This document shows positions 35,366-44,168 of a stretch of DNA of 54,654 nucleotides, piece by piece. Within the stretch, counting starts at the first letter, position 1; each line of letters starts with the position of its first letter. The notes under the pieces are model-generated. The model worked only from the letters and a program-made list of their open reading frames with translations. It searched no databases and was not told the DNA's origin. Position numbers and translations under genes: made by a program. Source of the stretch: an uncultured Granulosicoccaceae bacterium (GTDB lineage: Bacteria > Pseudomonadota > Gammaproteobacteria > CALCKW01); NCBI GenBank assembly GCA_937925815.1, contig CALAMQ010000031.1:1-54654 (forward strand). The letters are read 5' to 3'.

Positions 35366-36778
35366 ATGACTTCAGATTCCACAACCACGCCAGCCGACGA
35401 GCAATCCCCAATTGCTGTAAGTGCTGAGAAGCCGCGCCGCGTATTCTTCTTGTCATCGGGGTCGGTTGACGAGTCAGCCATCACCAAATTGCGAGAGAGC
35501 GATTGGGAAGTCGAAGTTTGCGAGACAGCAGCACACGCTCAAGCGGTGCTGGAACAGCGCGAATTTCACGTTGCAGTCGCATCCATTGACGGCTTTTCAT
35601 CTGAACAAAACAGTGCTTTGCAAACCCTGTTTGCCAAACACGCACTCTACTGGATCGCCATTGTGCCGCCGGTGCTGCACGGCAACCCACAGTTTGCTGA
35701 GACCATTGGCCAGCACTTTCACGATTTCCACACACACCCTGTCAATGTTGACGCGCTTGCGGGCACCGTGGGCCACGCATTCGGCATGGCGATGTTGCAG
35801 CCGAGCTCGCGTGCAGCGCAGTTAATTACAAATTCAGGGGTTCATCTGGTCGGTGAGTGCCTGGCGATGAATAGCGTCATGCAGACACTGCAACGCGCTG
35901 CACGCGTGAACGCACCAACGCTAATTTTGGGCGAGAGTGGCACGGGTAAATCTCTGTCAGCGCAAGCGATCCACGCGCTGTCAGCCCAATCGGAAAACGA
36001 ATTCCTCGAACTCGACTGTTCGCTGCTCCCAGCAGACAGTTTCGAAGTTGAGATATTCGGTGAAGAGCGCATCACGGCTGATGGCGTTCGCCAAGTGACG
36101 CGAGTTGGTCTGCTCGAAGCGGCACACGAGTCCACGCTACACCTTGCCAACATCACCAGCCTCAACCACGACGCGCAAACTCGTATCCTGCGATTTCTTG
36201 AAACCGGCAGTTTCTCGCGTGTCAATTCCAGCGCCCGACTTGACTGCGCACCGCGCTTGGTCGTCTCGACCCACGACGACCTCGAAGCACAAGTTGAGGC
36301 AGGCCAGTTTCGCGAAGACCTCTACTACCGTATGCGCGTACTGTGTGTAAACCTGCCGCCTTTGCGCGAACGCAATGGCGATTTAGAACTGCTCGCTGAG
36401 TACTTCTTCACGTACTTCACCAAAGACCGCCGCAGCCGCGTTAAAGGCATCTCACACGCCGCAATGGCGGCAATGCACCGCTACGCGTGGCCAGGCAACG
36501 TGCGCGAACTGCGCAACCGCATTCGTCAAGCGATGATCCTGTCCAAGGCCAACTTGCTCCAGCCAGCCGATCTCGACCTCGAAGACGACGGTGACAACGG
36601 CATCATCAGCCTCGAGCAAGCCCGCATCAAAGCAGAGGGTGACTACATCCGCGTGGCGCTGCACCGCAATTACCACAACGTCACAGAGACTGCCCAGCAA
36701 CTGGGGGTGTCCCGCGTGACGCTGTATCGCTTGATGAAGAAGTACCACATCGACATCGGCACTGAGCGTGGCCGTTGA
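35366..36778 (+). CDS. VpsR-like AAA+ transcriptional regulator lacking GAFTGA
   Basis: The product is 470 residues from the ATG at 35366. A degenerate receiver-like N-terminal domain (about 25-140) lacks a clear acidic pocket. The AAA+ module keeps Walker A (G-E-S-G-T-G-K-S) and the arginine finger (F-R-E-D-L-Y-Y-R). It has no GAFTGA after E-I-F-G-E, and its Walker B position reads L-H-L-A-N-I where D-E is usual. The C-terminal Fis-type helix-turn-helix is L-G-V-S-R-V-T-L-Y-R-L. This layout is that of VpsR of Vibrio cholerae, a c-di-GMP-binding regulator of biofilm genes that works without sigma54. Regulon unknown; the divergent thioesterase operon is an obvious candidate. Confidence 0.82.
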   Translation: MTSDSTTTPADEQSPIAVSAEKPRRVFFLSSGSVDESAITKLRESDWEVEVCETAAHAQAVLEQREFHVAVASIDGFSSEQNSALQTLFAKHALYWIAIVPPVLHGNPQFAETIGQHFHDFHTHPVNVDALAGTVGHAFGMAMLQPSSRAAQLITNSGVHLVGECLAMNSVMQTLQRAARVNAPTLILGESGTGKSLSAQAIHALSAQSENEFLELDCSLLPADSFEVEIFGEERITADGVRQVTRVGLLEAAHESTLHLANITSLNHDAQTRILRFLETGSFSRVNSSARLDCAPRLVVSTHDDLEAQVEAGQFREDLYYRMRVLCVNLPPLRERNGDLELLAEYFFTYFTKDRRSRVKGISHAAMAAMHRYAWPGNVRELRNRIRQAMILSKANLLQPADLDLEDDGDNGIISLEQARIKAEGDYIRVALHRNYHNVTETAQQLGVSRVTLYRLMKKYHIDIGTERGR

Positions 36779-36963
36779 GTAAAGGTCGCTCGTTTATACC
36801 CAATTGAAGAAGCCGCCGGCGGGCTCGACCGCCGGATAACGGTCGCGGCGGCCGCGCTGGAAAGTAGACTTTGACCCGCCCCAAGTAGACGCGCTGGCGA
36901 CCATTCGCCACAAATGCGCGTCCCAACACTCGACAACCGTAGCGGCAGTGCCCATGCGGTCTC

Positions 36964-36969
36964 TATAAT
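36964..36969 (+). promoter_or_regulatory. Putative -10 hexamer of etfD
   Basis: A perfect TATAAT lies 28 bases before the etfD ATG, predicting a ~22-base leader. No recognisable -35 is found at 16-18 bases, so an activator may be needed. Confidence 0.45.
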
Positions 36970-36997
36970 GCCGGCTTTACCCGCGCAGGAGACCCCA

Positions 36998-38650
36998 ATG
37001 GAACGCGAATCGATGGAGTTCGATGTCGTTATCGTCGGCGCAGGCCCCTCGGGTCTGGCCACCGCCTGTCGGCTTCGCCAGCTGGCCGAAGAGCGAGGCG
37101 AAGACCTATCCGTGGTGGTCTTGGAGAAAGGCTCCGAGGTCGGCGCCCACATCCTCTCTGGCGCGGTGCTCGAACCCACAGCGCTCACCGAGCTCTTCCC
37201 AGACTGGGAATCACGCGGTGCACCGCTTAACACGGCGGTTACTGAGGACGAAGTCTACTTCCTGACCAGCGACAGCAAATCAATCAAGTCGCCGAACTGG
37301 ATGGTCCCCGCCCCCATGCACAACCACGGCAACTATATCGTGAGCTTGGGCAATGTCTGCCGCTGGCTGGGCGAACAAGCCGAGGCTCTCGGGGTTGAGA
37401 TTTTTCCAGGCTTTGCAGCGGCCGAGATCCTGTACAACGACGACGGCAGCGTCAAGGGCGTGGCCACCGGCAACATGGGAGTCAACCGCGCTGGGGAACA
37501 CAAAGACAGCTTCGAAGTCGGCATGGAGCTGCACGCTAAGTACACCGTCTTTGCCGAGGGCTGCCGTGGCCATTTAGGCAAGGAGCTGATTGAGAAATTC
37601 AATCTCGATGAAGGCCGCACCCCGCAGCACTATGGCATCGGCATTAAAGAACTCTGGGAGATCCCCGCAGAACAACACAAGCCCGGTCTTGTTGTACACG
37701 GTGCAGGTTGGCCACTGTCAGAAAATGGTGCTGCCGGCGGGTTCTTTTTGTATCACCTGGAGAACAACCTGGTCTCAGTGGGACTGGTGACGGCACTGTC
37801 GTACGAGAACCCCTACCTCAGCCCATTCGATGAATTCCAACGCCTCAAGCACCACCCCGTTTTGAAGCGCCACCTCGAAGGCGGCACCCGTACGAGCTAC
37901 GGTGCACGTGCCTTGATAAAAGGCGGCTTCAACGCGCTGCCACGCATGAGCATGCCAGGCGCGCTGCTGGTGGGATGCGACGCGGGAACCATGAACGACG
38001 CCAAAATTAAAGGCAGCCACACGGCCATGAAGTCAGGCTTGGTCGCTGCTGAGACGCTCTTCGAGCGCCTGGTAAACGGCGACGCAGGCTCGGCGACTGT
38101 GTCGGAATTTGACGACAACTTCAAAAACAGCTGGGCTGGCGAAGAACTGCGCGGCACCCGAAATTTCAGCGCTGCAATGCACAAGTTTGGCACTTGGCTG
38201 GGCGGTGCATACAACTTTGTCGATCAGAATATTTTCAAAGGAAAAATGCCATTTGAGCTCAAGGACACAGCGCCAGACCACAGCGTGCTCAAGCCGGCCA
38301 GCGAAGACCTGAAGATCGACTACCCCAAACCCGACGGGGTCATCAGTTTTGACAAAAATTCCTCGGTATTTCTCTCTAATACGAACCACGAGGAAGACCA
38401 ACCCGTTCACCTACAGCTCAGCGATCCGGATTTACCCATCCGTGTTAATCTTGAAAAGTGGGCTGAACCTGCCCAGCGCTATTGCCCTGCTGGGGTCTAC
38501 GAAGTGGTCGATGACGGCGGTGAGAAACGCTTTCAGATCAACGCGCAAAACTGCGTCCACTGCAAAACGTGCGACATCAAAGACCCGAGCCAAAACATCA
38601 CCTGGGTGACGCCCGAGGGCGGTGGCGGACCTAATTATTCCTCCATGTAG
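36998..38650 (+). CDS. etfD: Electron transfer flavoprotein-ubiquinone oxidoreductase
   Basis: The product is 550 residues from an ATG with AGGAGA upstream. It passes electrons from reduced ETF, fed by acyl-CoA and other dehydrogenases, to ubiquinone at the inner membrane. The FAD-binding Rossmann motif V-V-I-V-G-A-G-P-S-G-L is near residues 10-20. The 4Fe-4S cluster ligands are Y-C-P-A-G-V-Y-E and C-V-H-C-K-T-C near the C-terminus, which ends G-G-G-G-P-N-Y-S-S-M as usual. etfA and etfB are not in the window. The two crotonases downstream point to fatty- or aromatic-acid oxidation in this neighbourhood. Confidence 0.96.
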   Translation: MERESMEFDVVIVGAGPSGLATACRLRQLAEERGEDLSVVVLEKGSEVGAHILSGAVLEPTALTELFPDWESRGAPLNTAVTEDEVYFLTSDSKSIKSPNWMVPAPMHNHGNYIVSLGNVCRWLGEQAEALGVEIFPGFAAAEILYNDDGSVKGVATGNMGVNRAGEHKDSFEVGMELHAKYTVFAEGCRGHLGKELIEKFNLDEGRTPQHYGIGIKELWEIPAEQHKPGLVVHGAGWPLSENGAAGGFFLYHLENNLVSVGLVTALSYENPYLSPFDEFQRLKHHPVLKRHLEGGTRTSYGARALIKGGFNALPRMSMPGALLVGCDAGTMNDAKIKGSHTAMKSGLVAAETLFERLVNGDAGSATVSEFDDNFKNSWAGEELRGTRNFSAAMHKFGTWLGGAYNFVDQNIFKGKMPFELKDTAPDHSVLKPASEDLKIDYPKPDGVISFDKNSSVFLSNTNHEEDQPVHLQLSDPDLPIRVNLEKWAEPAQRYCPAGVYEVVDDGGEKRFQINAQNCVHCKTCDIKDPSQNITWVTPEGGGGPNYSSM

Positions 38651-38680
38651 CGCCATACGCACAACAACGCCGCTGCTACT

Positions 38681-38718
38681 CGGACCAATCTCAACAGATT
38701 GGTCCGTCTTTTTTTTTG
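38681..38718 (+). terminator. Rho-independent terminator after etfD
   Basis: An 11-bp stem (CGGACCAATCT / AGATTGGTCCG) with loop CAAC is followed by TCTTTTTTTTTT. It ends 17 bases before rdgC and separates the two genes. Confidence 0.93.
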
Positions 38719-38734
38719 GGAATGACCGCACCAC

Positions 38735-39682
38735 ATGAAACTCTCTAATCTCTGTCTGTTCCGCCTGATAGAACCCATCGGGCTCGATCCAGAAGCCCTC
38801 GCCGAGGCGCTGGCAGATCACGCGTGGAACCCGTGTGGTCAATTCGACATGCAAACGCTGGGTTGGCACACACCTGCGAGCGGCATCCATGAATCGCTCG
38901 TCCACGCAGCAGAGGGCCGCATGTTGTTGAGTGCACGCCGCGAAGCCAAATTGCTGCCCGCCAGTGTGTTGCGTGAACACATCCAACAAGAGCTCAGCGA
39001 CTTCGAAGAACAACACGGTCGTAAAATGCACAAGAACGAACGCGAATCACTGCGTGAGCGCGTCACCCTTGAGCTGCTGCCCCGTGCCTTCAGCCGCAGT
39101 CAAAATATCAACGTGTTGATAGACGATAAAAGCGGCTGGTTGATGGTCGACACATCAAGTGCCACGCGCGCCGAGGAAATCACAGGGCTGTTGCGTGACA
39201 CCCTTGGCAGTTTGCGAGTCCGCCCGCCTGAGCCGGTGTCTGATCCAATTGAACACATGACACGTTGGCTGCAGTCGCCAGCGAATCTACCCCGCGAATG
39301 GGCTCTGGGCGAGGAGTGCGAAATGCACGAGCTCGACAGCGGTGCTGTGGTGCGGTTTCGACGTCACAGCTTGCTCGGATCAGAGCTCGACAGCCACCTC
39401 GCCGCCGGTAAGCGCTGTGTTCGCCTGGCGGTAGACTGGCATGAGAGAGCGAGTTTTGTACTCGGTGATGACCTCATTGTTCGAAAATTAAAATTTGCTG
39501 ACACGGTGTTAGAAGAAGATACCAACGAAGATGCAGCGGCCCGTTTCGATGCGGACTTTGCACTCTATGCACACACCGCCGTGGCACTGGCAGACGACGT
39601 AGTCAAAGCGCTCGGCGGCGAATCTGAGACAGTCGCCGCACCGGCTCCGGCAAACAGTAAAACGGCACTCGAACCCGCATGA
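38735..39682 (+). CDS. rdgC: Recombination-associated protein RdgC
   Basis: The product is 315 residues; RdgC forms a ring-shaped dimer on duplex DNA and limits RecA activity. The N-terminus (M-K-L-S-N-L-C-L-F-R-L), W-N-P-C-G, R-M-L-L-S-A-R-R-E-A-K-L-L-P-A-S-V-L and the K-x-x-R-x-x-L-R-E-R-V segment are the family signatures. Length is close to E. coli RdgC (303). It starts just after the etfD terminator, with a G-rich GGGAATG ribosome region. SulP follows after 19 bases, possibly in the same transcript. Confidence 0.95.
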   Translation: MKLSNLCLFRLIEPIGLDPEALAEALADHAWNPCGQFDMQTLGWHTPASGIHESLVHAAEGRMLLSARREAKLLPASVLREHIQQELSDFEEQHGRKMHKNERESLRERVTLELLPRAFSRSQNINVLIDDKSGWLMVDTSSATRAEEITGLLRDTLGSLRVRPPEPVSDPIEHMTRWLQSPANLPREWALGEECEMHELDSGAVVRFRRHSLLGSELDSHLAAGKRCVRLAVDWHERASFVLGDDLIVRKLKFADTVLEEDTNEDAAARFDADFALYAHTAVALADDVVKALGGESETVAAPAPANSKTALEPA

Positions 39683-39701
39683 CGAAAACGGGTGACCGTG
39701 C

Positions 39702-41507
39702 ATGAAGTCGGTGGTGCGGCTGTTTCCAATGACCCGCTGGTGGCCTCTGGTCAACCGGGCATCGTTGCGTGCAGATTTATTGGCAGGTTTGACCAACGCG
39801 GTTATTGTGCTGCCACAAGGCGTCGCCTTCGCGTTGATCGCGGGCCTGCCACCAGAGTATGGCCTCTACACTGCCATGATCACCCCAGTGATCGCCGCAC
39901 TGTTCGGTTCATCGTGGCATTTGATCAGTGGCCCGACCACGGCCATTTCCATTGTCGTGTTTGCCACCGTCTCACCTTACTTCGAACCCGGTTCAGGCGA
40001 CTACATCGGTGCCGTGCTGATTTTGACGTTGCTCGCCGGCATCTACCAACTGGCATTCGGGCTCGCGCGACTCGGCAGCATGGTGAACTTCGTTTCCCAC
40101 ACCGTGGTTGTCGGCTTCACCACGGGCGCAGCGGTGCTGATTTTCACAAGTCAGATCAAAACCGTTTTCGGCCTAGACCTACAACGTGAGAATTTCGTTG
40201 GCACGTGGGCACAAGTGTTTGCCTCGGTCGACAGCATTAACCTCTGGGTGTTTATGGTGGCCGCCGTCACCGCTGCATCTGCCGTGGCCGTCAAACACGT
40301 GAATCCACGGCTGCCGCACTTGCTGATTGGGATGCTCGTTGGGGCTGTGGTGTCTTGGCTGACCAATGCCACAGATCACGGAGTCACCCTGCTCGGCCCG
40401 TTAACCTCCCACTTGCCATCGCCCAGCGTGCCCGCGTTGTCATTTGAGTCGTTACGAGTACTGGGCTCGTCAGCGCTTGCCGTGGCCATACTCGGCCTGA
40501 TTGAGGCTGTCTCAATCTCACGGTCTATCGCTGTAAAAAGTTACCAACGCATCGATGGCAGCCAGGAGTTCATTGGTCAGGGCATGTCCAACATCGTGGG
40601 CAGTTTCTTTTCGGCCTACGCGGGATCGGGTTCTTTCACCCGCTCGGGCGTGAACTATGCAGCCGGCGCACGTACTCCGCTGTCAGCAATATTCGCCGCC
40701 GCTTGGCTGGCGGTGCTGCTGTTATTCGTGGCCGATCTCGCGCGCTACCTGCCAATTCCAGCAATGGGCGGGATCATTTTGATCGTCGCGTGGGGCCTGA
40801 TCGACTTCAAAGAAATCCGCAAAATCATCAAGGCAGGCATCTACGAGTGGTCAGTCATAGCCGCGACGTTTTTCGCAACCTTGCTTTTGGAATTGGAGTT
40901 TGCGGTCTATGGCGGTGTGCTGCTCTCGTTGCTGCTGTACCTCAACCGCACATCACACCCCAATGTCGAGAGCCTCGCGCCCAACACCGAAGCCCCCAAG
41001 CGGCGAATTGAAAATGCCGACACGCTCAATTTGCCGCAGTGTCCACAATTGAAAATTGCCGGCATCGGTGGCTCCATCTTTTTTGGTGCGGTCAATCACG
41101 TCGAGACAGAACTCGACAAAATGCGCAAACGCGACCCGCAACAACGCCACCTGATGGTGCTCTGTGACGGCATCAATTTTGTCGATCTCGCTGGCGCCGA
41201 AGCGCTCGCGCGCGAAGCCGACAAACGCCGTCAGATGGACGGGTCAATGGTTCTCGTAGGTTTGCACACGCCGGTGATACGTCAGCTCAACCGCTTCGAT
41301 TTAATCGAAGAGATCGGTGAGCACAACATCATGGACTCCAAGACCTATGCGCTGCGCGATATCACCAAGCGCTTCGATGCCAGCATTTGCAGGCGTTGCT
41401 CAGCCAAGATTTTCCGCGAATGCGAGGGACTGAGCGCGCCACTCGACGACGCGGCGCCCTCACCCTTGCGCACCCATGCTGAGGACCGTGAACAGGGAAC
41501 ACACTGA
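39702..41507 (+). CDS. SulP/SLC26-family anion transporter with STAS domain
   Basis: The product is 601 residues. Roughly 11-14 membrane helices occupy about 20-420, with the SulP motifs L-P-Q-G-V-A-F-A-L-I-A-G-L-P-P-E-Y-G-L-Y and G-S-G-S-F-T-R-S-G-V-N. A cytoplasmic STAS domain (about 450-555, L-C-D-G-I-N-F-V-D-L-A-G-A-E-A-L) follows. Substrates in the family include sulfate, bicarbonate and dicarboxylates, and the sequence does not decide. The tail after STAS carries a Cys cluster (C-R-R-C-S-A-K-I-F-R-E-C). It lies 19 bases after rdgC with no evident functional link. Confidence 0.9.
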   Translation: MKSVVRLFPMTRWWPLVNRASLRADLLAGLTNAVIVLPQGVAFALIAGLPPEYGLYTAMITPVIAALFGSSWHLISGPTTAISIVVFATVSPYFEPGSGDYIGAVLILTLLAGIYQLAFGLARLGSMVNFVSHTVVVGFTTGAAVLIFTSQIKTVFGLDLQRENFVGTWAQVFASVDSINLWVFMVAAVTAASAVAVKHVNPRLPHLLIGMLVGAVVSWLTNATDHGVTLLGPLTSHLPSPSVPALSFESLRVLGSSALAVAILGLIEAVSISRSIAVKSYQRIDGSQEFIGQGMSNIVGSFFSAYAGSGSFTRSGVNYAAGARTPLSAIFAAAWLAVLLLFVADLARYLPIPAMGGIILIVAWGLIDFKEIRKIIKAGIYEWSVIAATFFATLLLELEFAVYGGVLLSLLLYLNRTSHPNVESLAPNTEAPKRRIENADTLNLPQCPQLKIAGIGGSIFFGAVNHVETELDKMRKRDPQQRHLMVLCDGINFVDLAGAEALAREADKRRQMDGSMVLVGLHTPVIRQLNRFDLIEEIGEHNIMDSKTYALRDITKRFDASICRRCSAKIFRECEGLSAPLDDAAPSPLRTHAEDREQGTH

Positions 41508-41509
41508 TT

Positions 41510-41536
41510 CGCGGGCACTACACGTGACAGCCCGCG
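41510..41536. terminator. Possible hairpin between convergent sulP and crotonase genes
   Basis: A 7-bp GC stem (CGCGGGC / GCCCGCG) with a 13-base loop lies in the 43-base convergent gap. No T-run follows, so terminator function is uncertain. Confidence 0.3.
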
Positions 41537-41550
41537 GTCACCACAACGGC

Positions 41551-42327
41551 TCAGCGGTGTTTAAAGTCCGGCGTACGTTTGGAGACAAATGCGTCCATGC
41601 CTTCGCTTTGGTCCTCTGTACCAAAACACGCATGAAACACGCGACGCTCCAATCGGATACCCTCGCTCAATCCCATCTCATGTGACGCGTTGACGCAGTC
41701 TTTGGCCATCATCGAGATCGGTGCGGAGTAACTCGCAATCGTCGCGGCCGCTTCCAGTGCTTCATCAAGCAGTTTGTCTACCGGCACAATGCGCGCAACC
41801 AGTCCGCTACGCTCGGCCTCTTCAGCCTTCATATTGCGCCCAGTGAGCACCATGTCCATCGCCTTGGCTTTGCCGATAGCGCGCGTCAGCCGCTGGGTGC
41901 CACCGGCGCCTGGGATCACACCGAGCTTGATCTCTGGCTGACCAAACACCGCGTTTTCACCGGCAAAGATCATGTCGCACATCATCGCAACTTCGCAGCC
42001 ACCGCCAAGCGCATAGCCGGCAACCGCCGCGATCACGGGTTTGCGACAACTGGCCAGTCGCTCCCACCCGGCGGTGATGAGGTTGCTCTGGTAGGCATCC
42101 ATGTAGCTCAGGTCTTTGACCTCAGTGATATCCAGACCCGCTGCAAACGCTCGTTCACTGCCGGTGATCACCATCGCGCGAACGCTCTCGTCAGCCTCGA
42201 AGGCATCCAGCGCTTGCGTGAGTTCCGCCATGAGCTGCATCGACAGGGCATTCAACGCCTTGGGTCGGTTGAATGTGATGAGGCCGACATTGCCGCGCGT
42301 CTCAACCAACAGTGTCTCGTAGGACAT
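41551..42327 (-). CDS. Enoyl-CoA hydratase (crotonase family)
   Basis: The product is 258 residues from the ATG at 42327, preceded by AGGAGA; a TTG one codon earlier is ignored. It hydrates 2-enoyl-CoA to 3-hydroxyacyl-CoA. Both catalytic glutamates of genuine hydratases are present: Glu112 in G-G-G-C-E-V-A-M and Glu132 in G-Q-P-E-I-K-L-G. The oxyanion-hole strand A-F-A-A-G-L-D-I is also seen. The sequence resembles short-chain hydratases of the mitochondrial ECHS1 type. It is divergent from the PaaG-like gene across ~134 bases, so they may share control. Confidence 0.93.
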   Translation of the reverse strand: MSYETLLVETRGNVGLITFNRPKALNALSMQLMAELTQALDAFEADESVRAMVITGSERAFAAGLDITEVKDLSYMDAYQSNLITAGWERLASCRKPVIAAVAGYALGGGCEVAMMCDMIFAGENAVFGQPEIKLGVIPGAGGTQRLTRAIGKAKAMDMVLTGRNMKAEEAERSGLVARIVPVDKLLDEALEAAATIASYSAPISMMAKDCVNASHEMGLSEGIRLERRVFHACFGTEDQSEGMDAFVSKRTPDFKHR

Positions 42328-42461
42328 CAAGAATCTCCTGAACTGCGTGTTAAAGAATGCGCCAGTGTGCCACGCCCAACCTCACACGCGAAGGGCCTTG
42401 GCGCCTGATCACTGGGCCGACTGAGATACACTGCCGAGCTGGACCACACTGTGTGCTCGTG

Positions 42462-43250
42462 ATGACCTATGAAACACTGGGCTATGCCGTATCCCACGGC
42501 GTGGCGCGCATCGTATTGAACCGCCCTGAACAGCTCAATGCATTCAACCAGACATTGCACGAAGAGTTGAGCGATGCCTTGATTGAAGCGCAATCAGAGC
42601 GCGACGTGCGCTGCCTGCTGATCACCGGCGCAGGGCGCGCATTCTGTGCCGGCCAGGACCTCAGTGAAGTTGACCTCAGAGACGGATCACAAGTCGATCT
42701 CGGCGCAGCGCTTGAGAAATACTACAACCCACTGGTTGCGCAAATCACAGGAATGAACTTGCCAGTCATTGCCGCAGTCAATGGCGTTGCCGCCGGGGCT
42801 GGGGCCAATTTCGCGCTCTGCTGCGACATCGTCATCGCAGCGCGATCAGCACGATTCATTCAGGCTTTCAGTAAGATCGGCCTGGTGCCGGATTGTTCAG
42901 GCAGTTGGTTTCTGCCGCGTTTGATCGGGCCCGCTCGCGCAGCGGGTCTCGCCCTCACTGGCGACGCTATCGACGCGGAGACGGCAGCCGATTGGGGTCT
43001 AATATGGCAAGTCGTAGACGACGACAAACTGGTTGAGACTGCTGAACAACTGGCGCAACGGCTTGCGAGTGGCCCCACTACCGCATTAGCAATGACAAAA
43101 CGGCTGCTTGCCACGTCCTGGCAAAACACGCTGCCAGATCAACTCAATCTCGAGCGTGACTACCAGCGAGCAATGAGTGAGACCAACGACTTCCGCGAAG
43201 GCGTCACTGCATTTGTTGAAAAACGCAAGCCTGAGTTCAAGGGTGATTAA
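42462..43250 (+). CDS. PaaG-like enoyl-CoA hydratase/isomerase
   Basis: The product is 262 residues from the ATG at 42462 (GTG codons at 42453 and 42459 are alternatives). The crotonase fold has A-F-C-A-G-Q-D-L-S-E and G-V-A-A-G-A-G-A-N-F-A-L. Unlike hydratases it has Ala at the first catalytic Glu position and Asp144 (L-V-P-D-C-S-G-S-W-F-L-P-R) at the second. This is the PaaG pattern, in which a single Asp drives isomerisation (ring-epoxide to oxepin or cis-trans enoyl-CoA). No other paa genes are nearby, so a role in unsaturated fatty-acid isomerisation is equally possible. Confidence 0.88.
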   Translation: MTYETLGYAVSHGVARIVLNRPEQLNAFNQTLHEELSDALIEAQSERDVRCLLITGAGRAFCAGQDLSEVDLRDGSQVDLGAALEKYYNPLVAQITGMNLPVIAAVNGVAAGAGANFALCCDIVIAARSARFIQAFSKIGLVPDCSGSWFLPRLIGPARAAGLALTGDAIDAETAADWGLIWQVVDDDKLVETAEQLAQRLASGPTTALAMTKRLLATSWQNTLPDQLNLERDYQRAMSETNDFREGVTAFVEKRKPEFKGD

Positions 43251-43333
43251 GACATGCGGCCAATCTTCACCTGTTGTGGCCCGGTCGGCTGGCGCGTGGA
43301 CTGTAACGTCCTTGAGATGAGCGCCAGACGCTA

Positions 43334-44038
43334 ATGTGTGGCCGCCTGAACCTCTCTGATTTAGACGGTATCCGCCAGCTCATGGCGCAAATTGGTATGC
43401 CACTCTATCCAGACACGATGCCGCGCTTTAACGTCGCACCAACATCGAGTGTATCGATATTGCGCCAAACACCTGCAGCGACTGGTCAGCGGCCGAACTC
43501 AAATCCAGACAGCCGCCCCCAGTGGCAAACTGCGCACTGGGGCATGCCCATTCGAACCGCCTCGGGCAGCACACTGACGATTAACGCCAGAGCCGAAAGC
43601 GCACGAGATAAACCACTGTTCAAGCCCTTGATTGACGGTGGCCGCGCGGTTGTGGTGGCGAGCGGTTTCTACGAATGGCAACAACACGGTCCAACACGCC
43701 GCGCTTTCCATTTCACAGCCACCCAAGCACCCGCCCTGCTCTTTGCAGGACTGTGGCGGACCGGACTGAGCGGCGGCACCGAGATGGTGATTCTCACAAC
43801 CTCGGCAAATGCTGACATCACGGATGTTCACCATCGCATGCCGGTGTTTCTGCAGCACGACAACGCACTTGGCTGGCTCAACGGCACACTCAACTGGGGC
43901 GACGCCATCGCCCCGTCTGCAGAGGGCAGTTTGACGCGGCGGCAAGTTGCCTCCCATGTCAACGACGCGAGACACGATCACCCCAACTGCCTCGATGCAG
44001 CCTCGTCCGAACCCTTTACACAAGACCTGTTTGATTAA
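43334..44038 (+). CDS. yedK: SOS response-associated peptidase family (YedK/HMCES) abasic-site protein
   Basis: The product is 234 residues, necessarily starting M-C-G-R because processed Cys2 forms the thiazolidine crosslink with abasic sites in single-stranded DNA. The other active residues are Asn84 (T-I-N-A-R-A-E-S), Glu114 (A-S-G-F-Y-E-W) and His167 (H-H-R-M-P). R-F-N-V-A-P-T is also typical. The family protects replication forks from abasic-site breakage and self-reverses the crosslink. It is a single gene between a crotonase and an envelope cluster; no LexA box is recognised upstream. Confidence 0.93.
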   Translation: MCGRLNLSDLDGIRQLMAQIGMPLYPDTMPRFNVAPTSSVSILRQTPAATGQRPNSNPDSRPQWQTAHWGMPIRTASGSTLTINARAESARDKPLFKPLIDGGRAVVVASGFYEWQQHGPTRRAFHFTATQAPALLFAGLWRTGLSGGTEMVILTTSANADITDVHHRMPVFLQHDNALGWLNGTLNWGDAIAPSAEGSLTRRQVASHVNDARHDHPNCLDAASSEPFTQDLFD

Positions 44039-44168
44039 GCTCTGTCGCATTGACGTAACACCCGAACCGACTGGTCACGCCCGAATTCACATGTAACCGA
44101 CTGGCAACTTGAGTCGTACTGTCTCTATGCGTTAGCGTCAGCGCTTACACAACAAGGCAACCGGCACG

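Noticed and set aside
36670-37233. 187-codon minus-strand frame between the VpsR-like gene and etfD
   Set aside because: It overlaps the ends of both real genes and the etfD promoter; Ser/Ala/Arg-rich translation with no domain.
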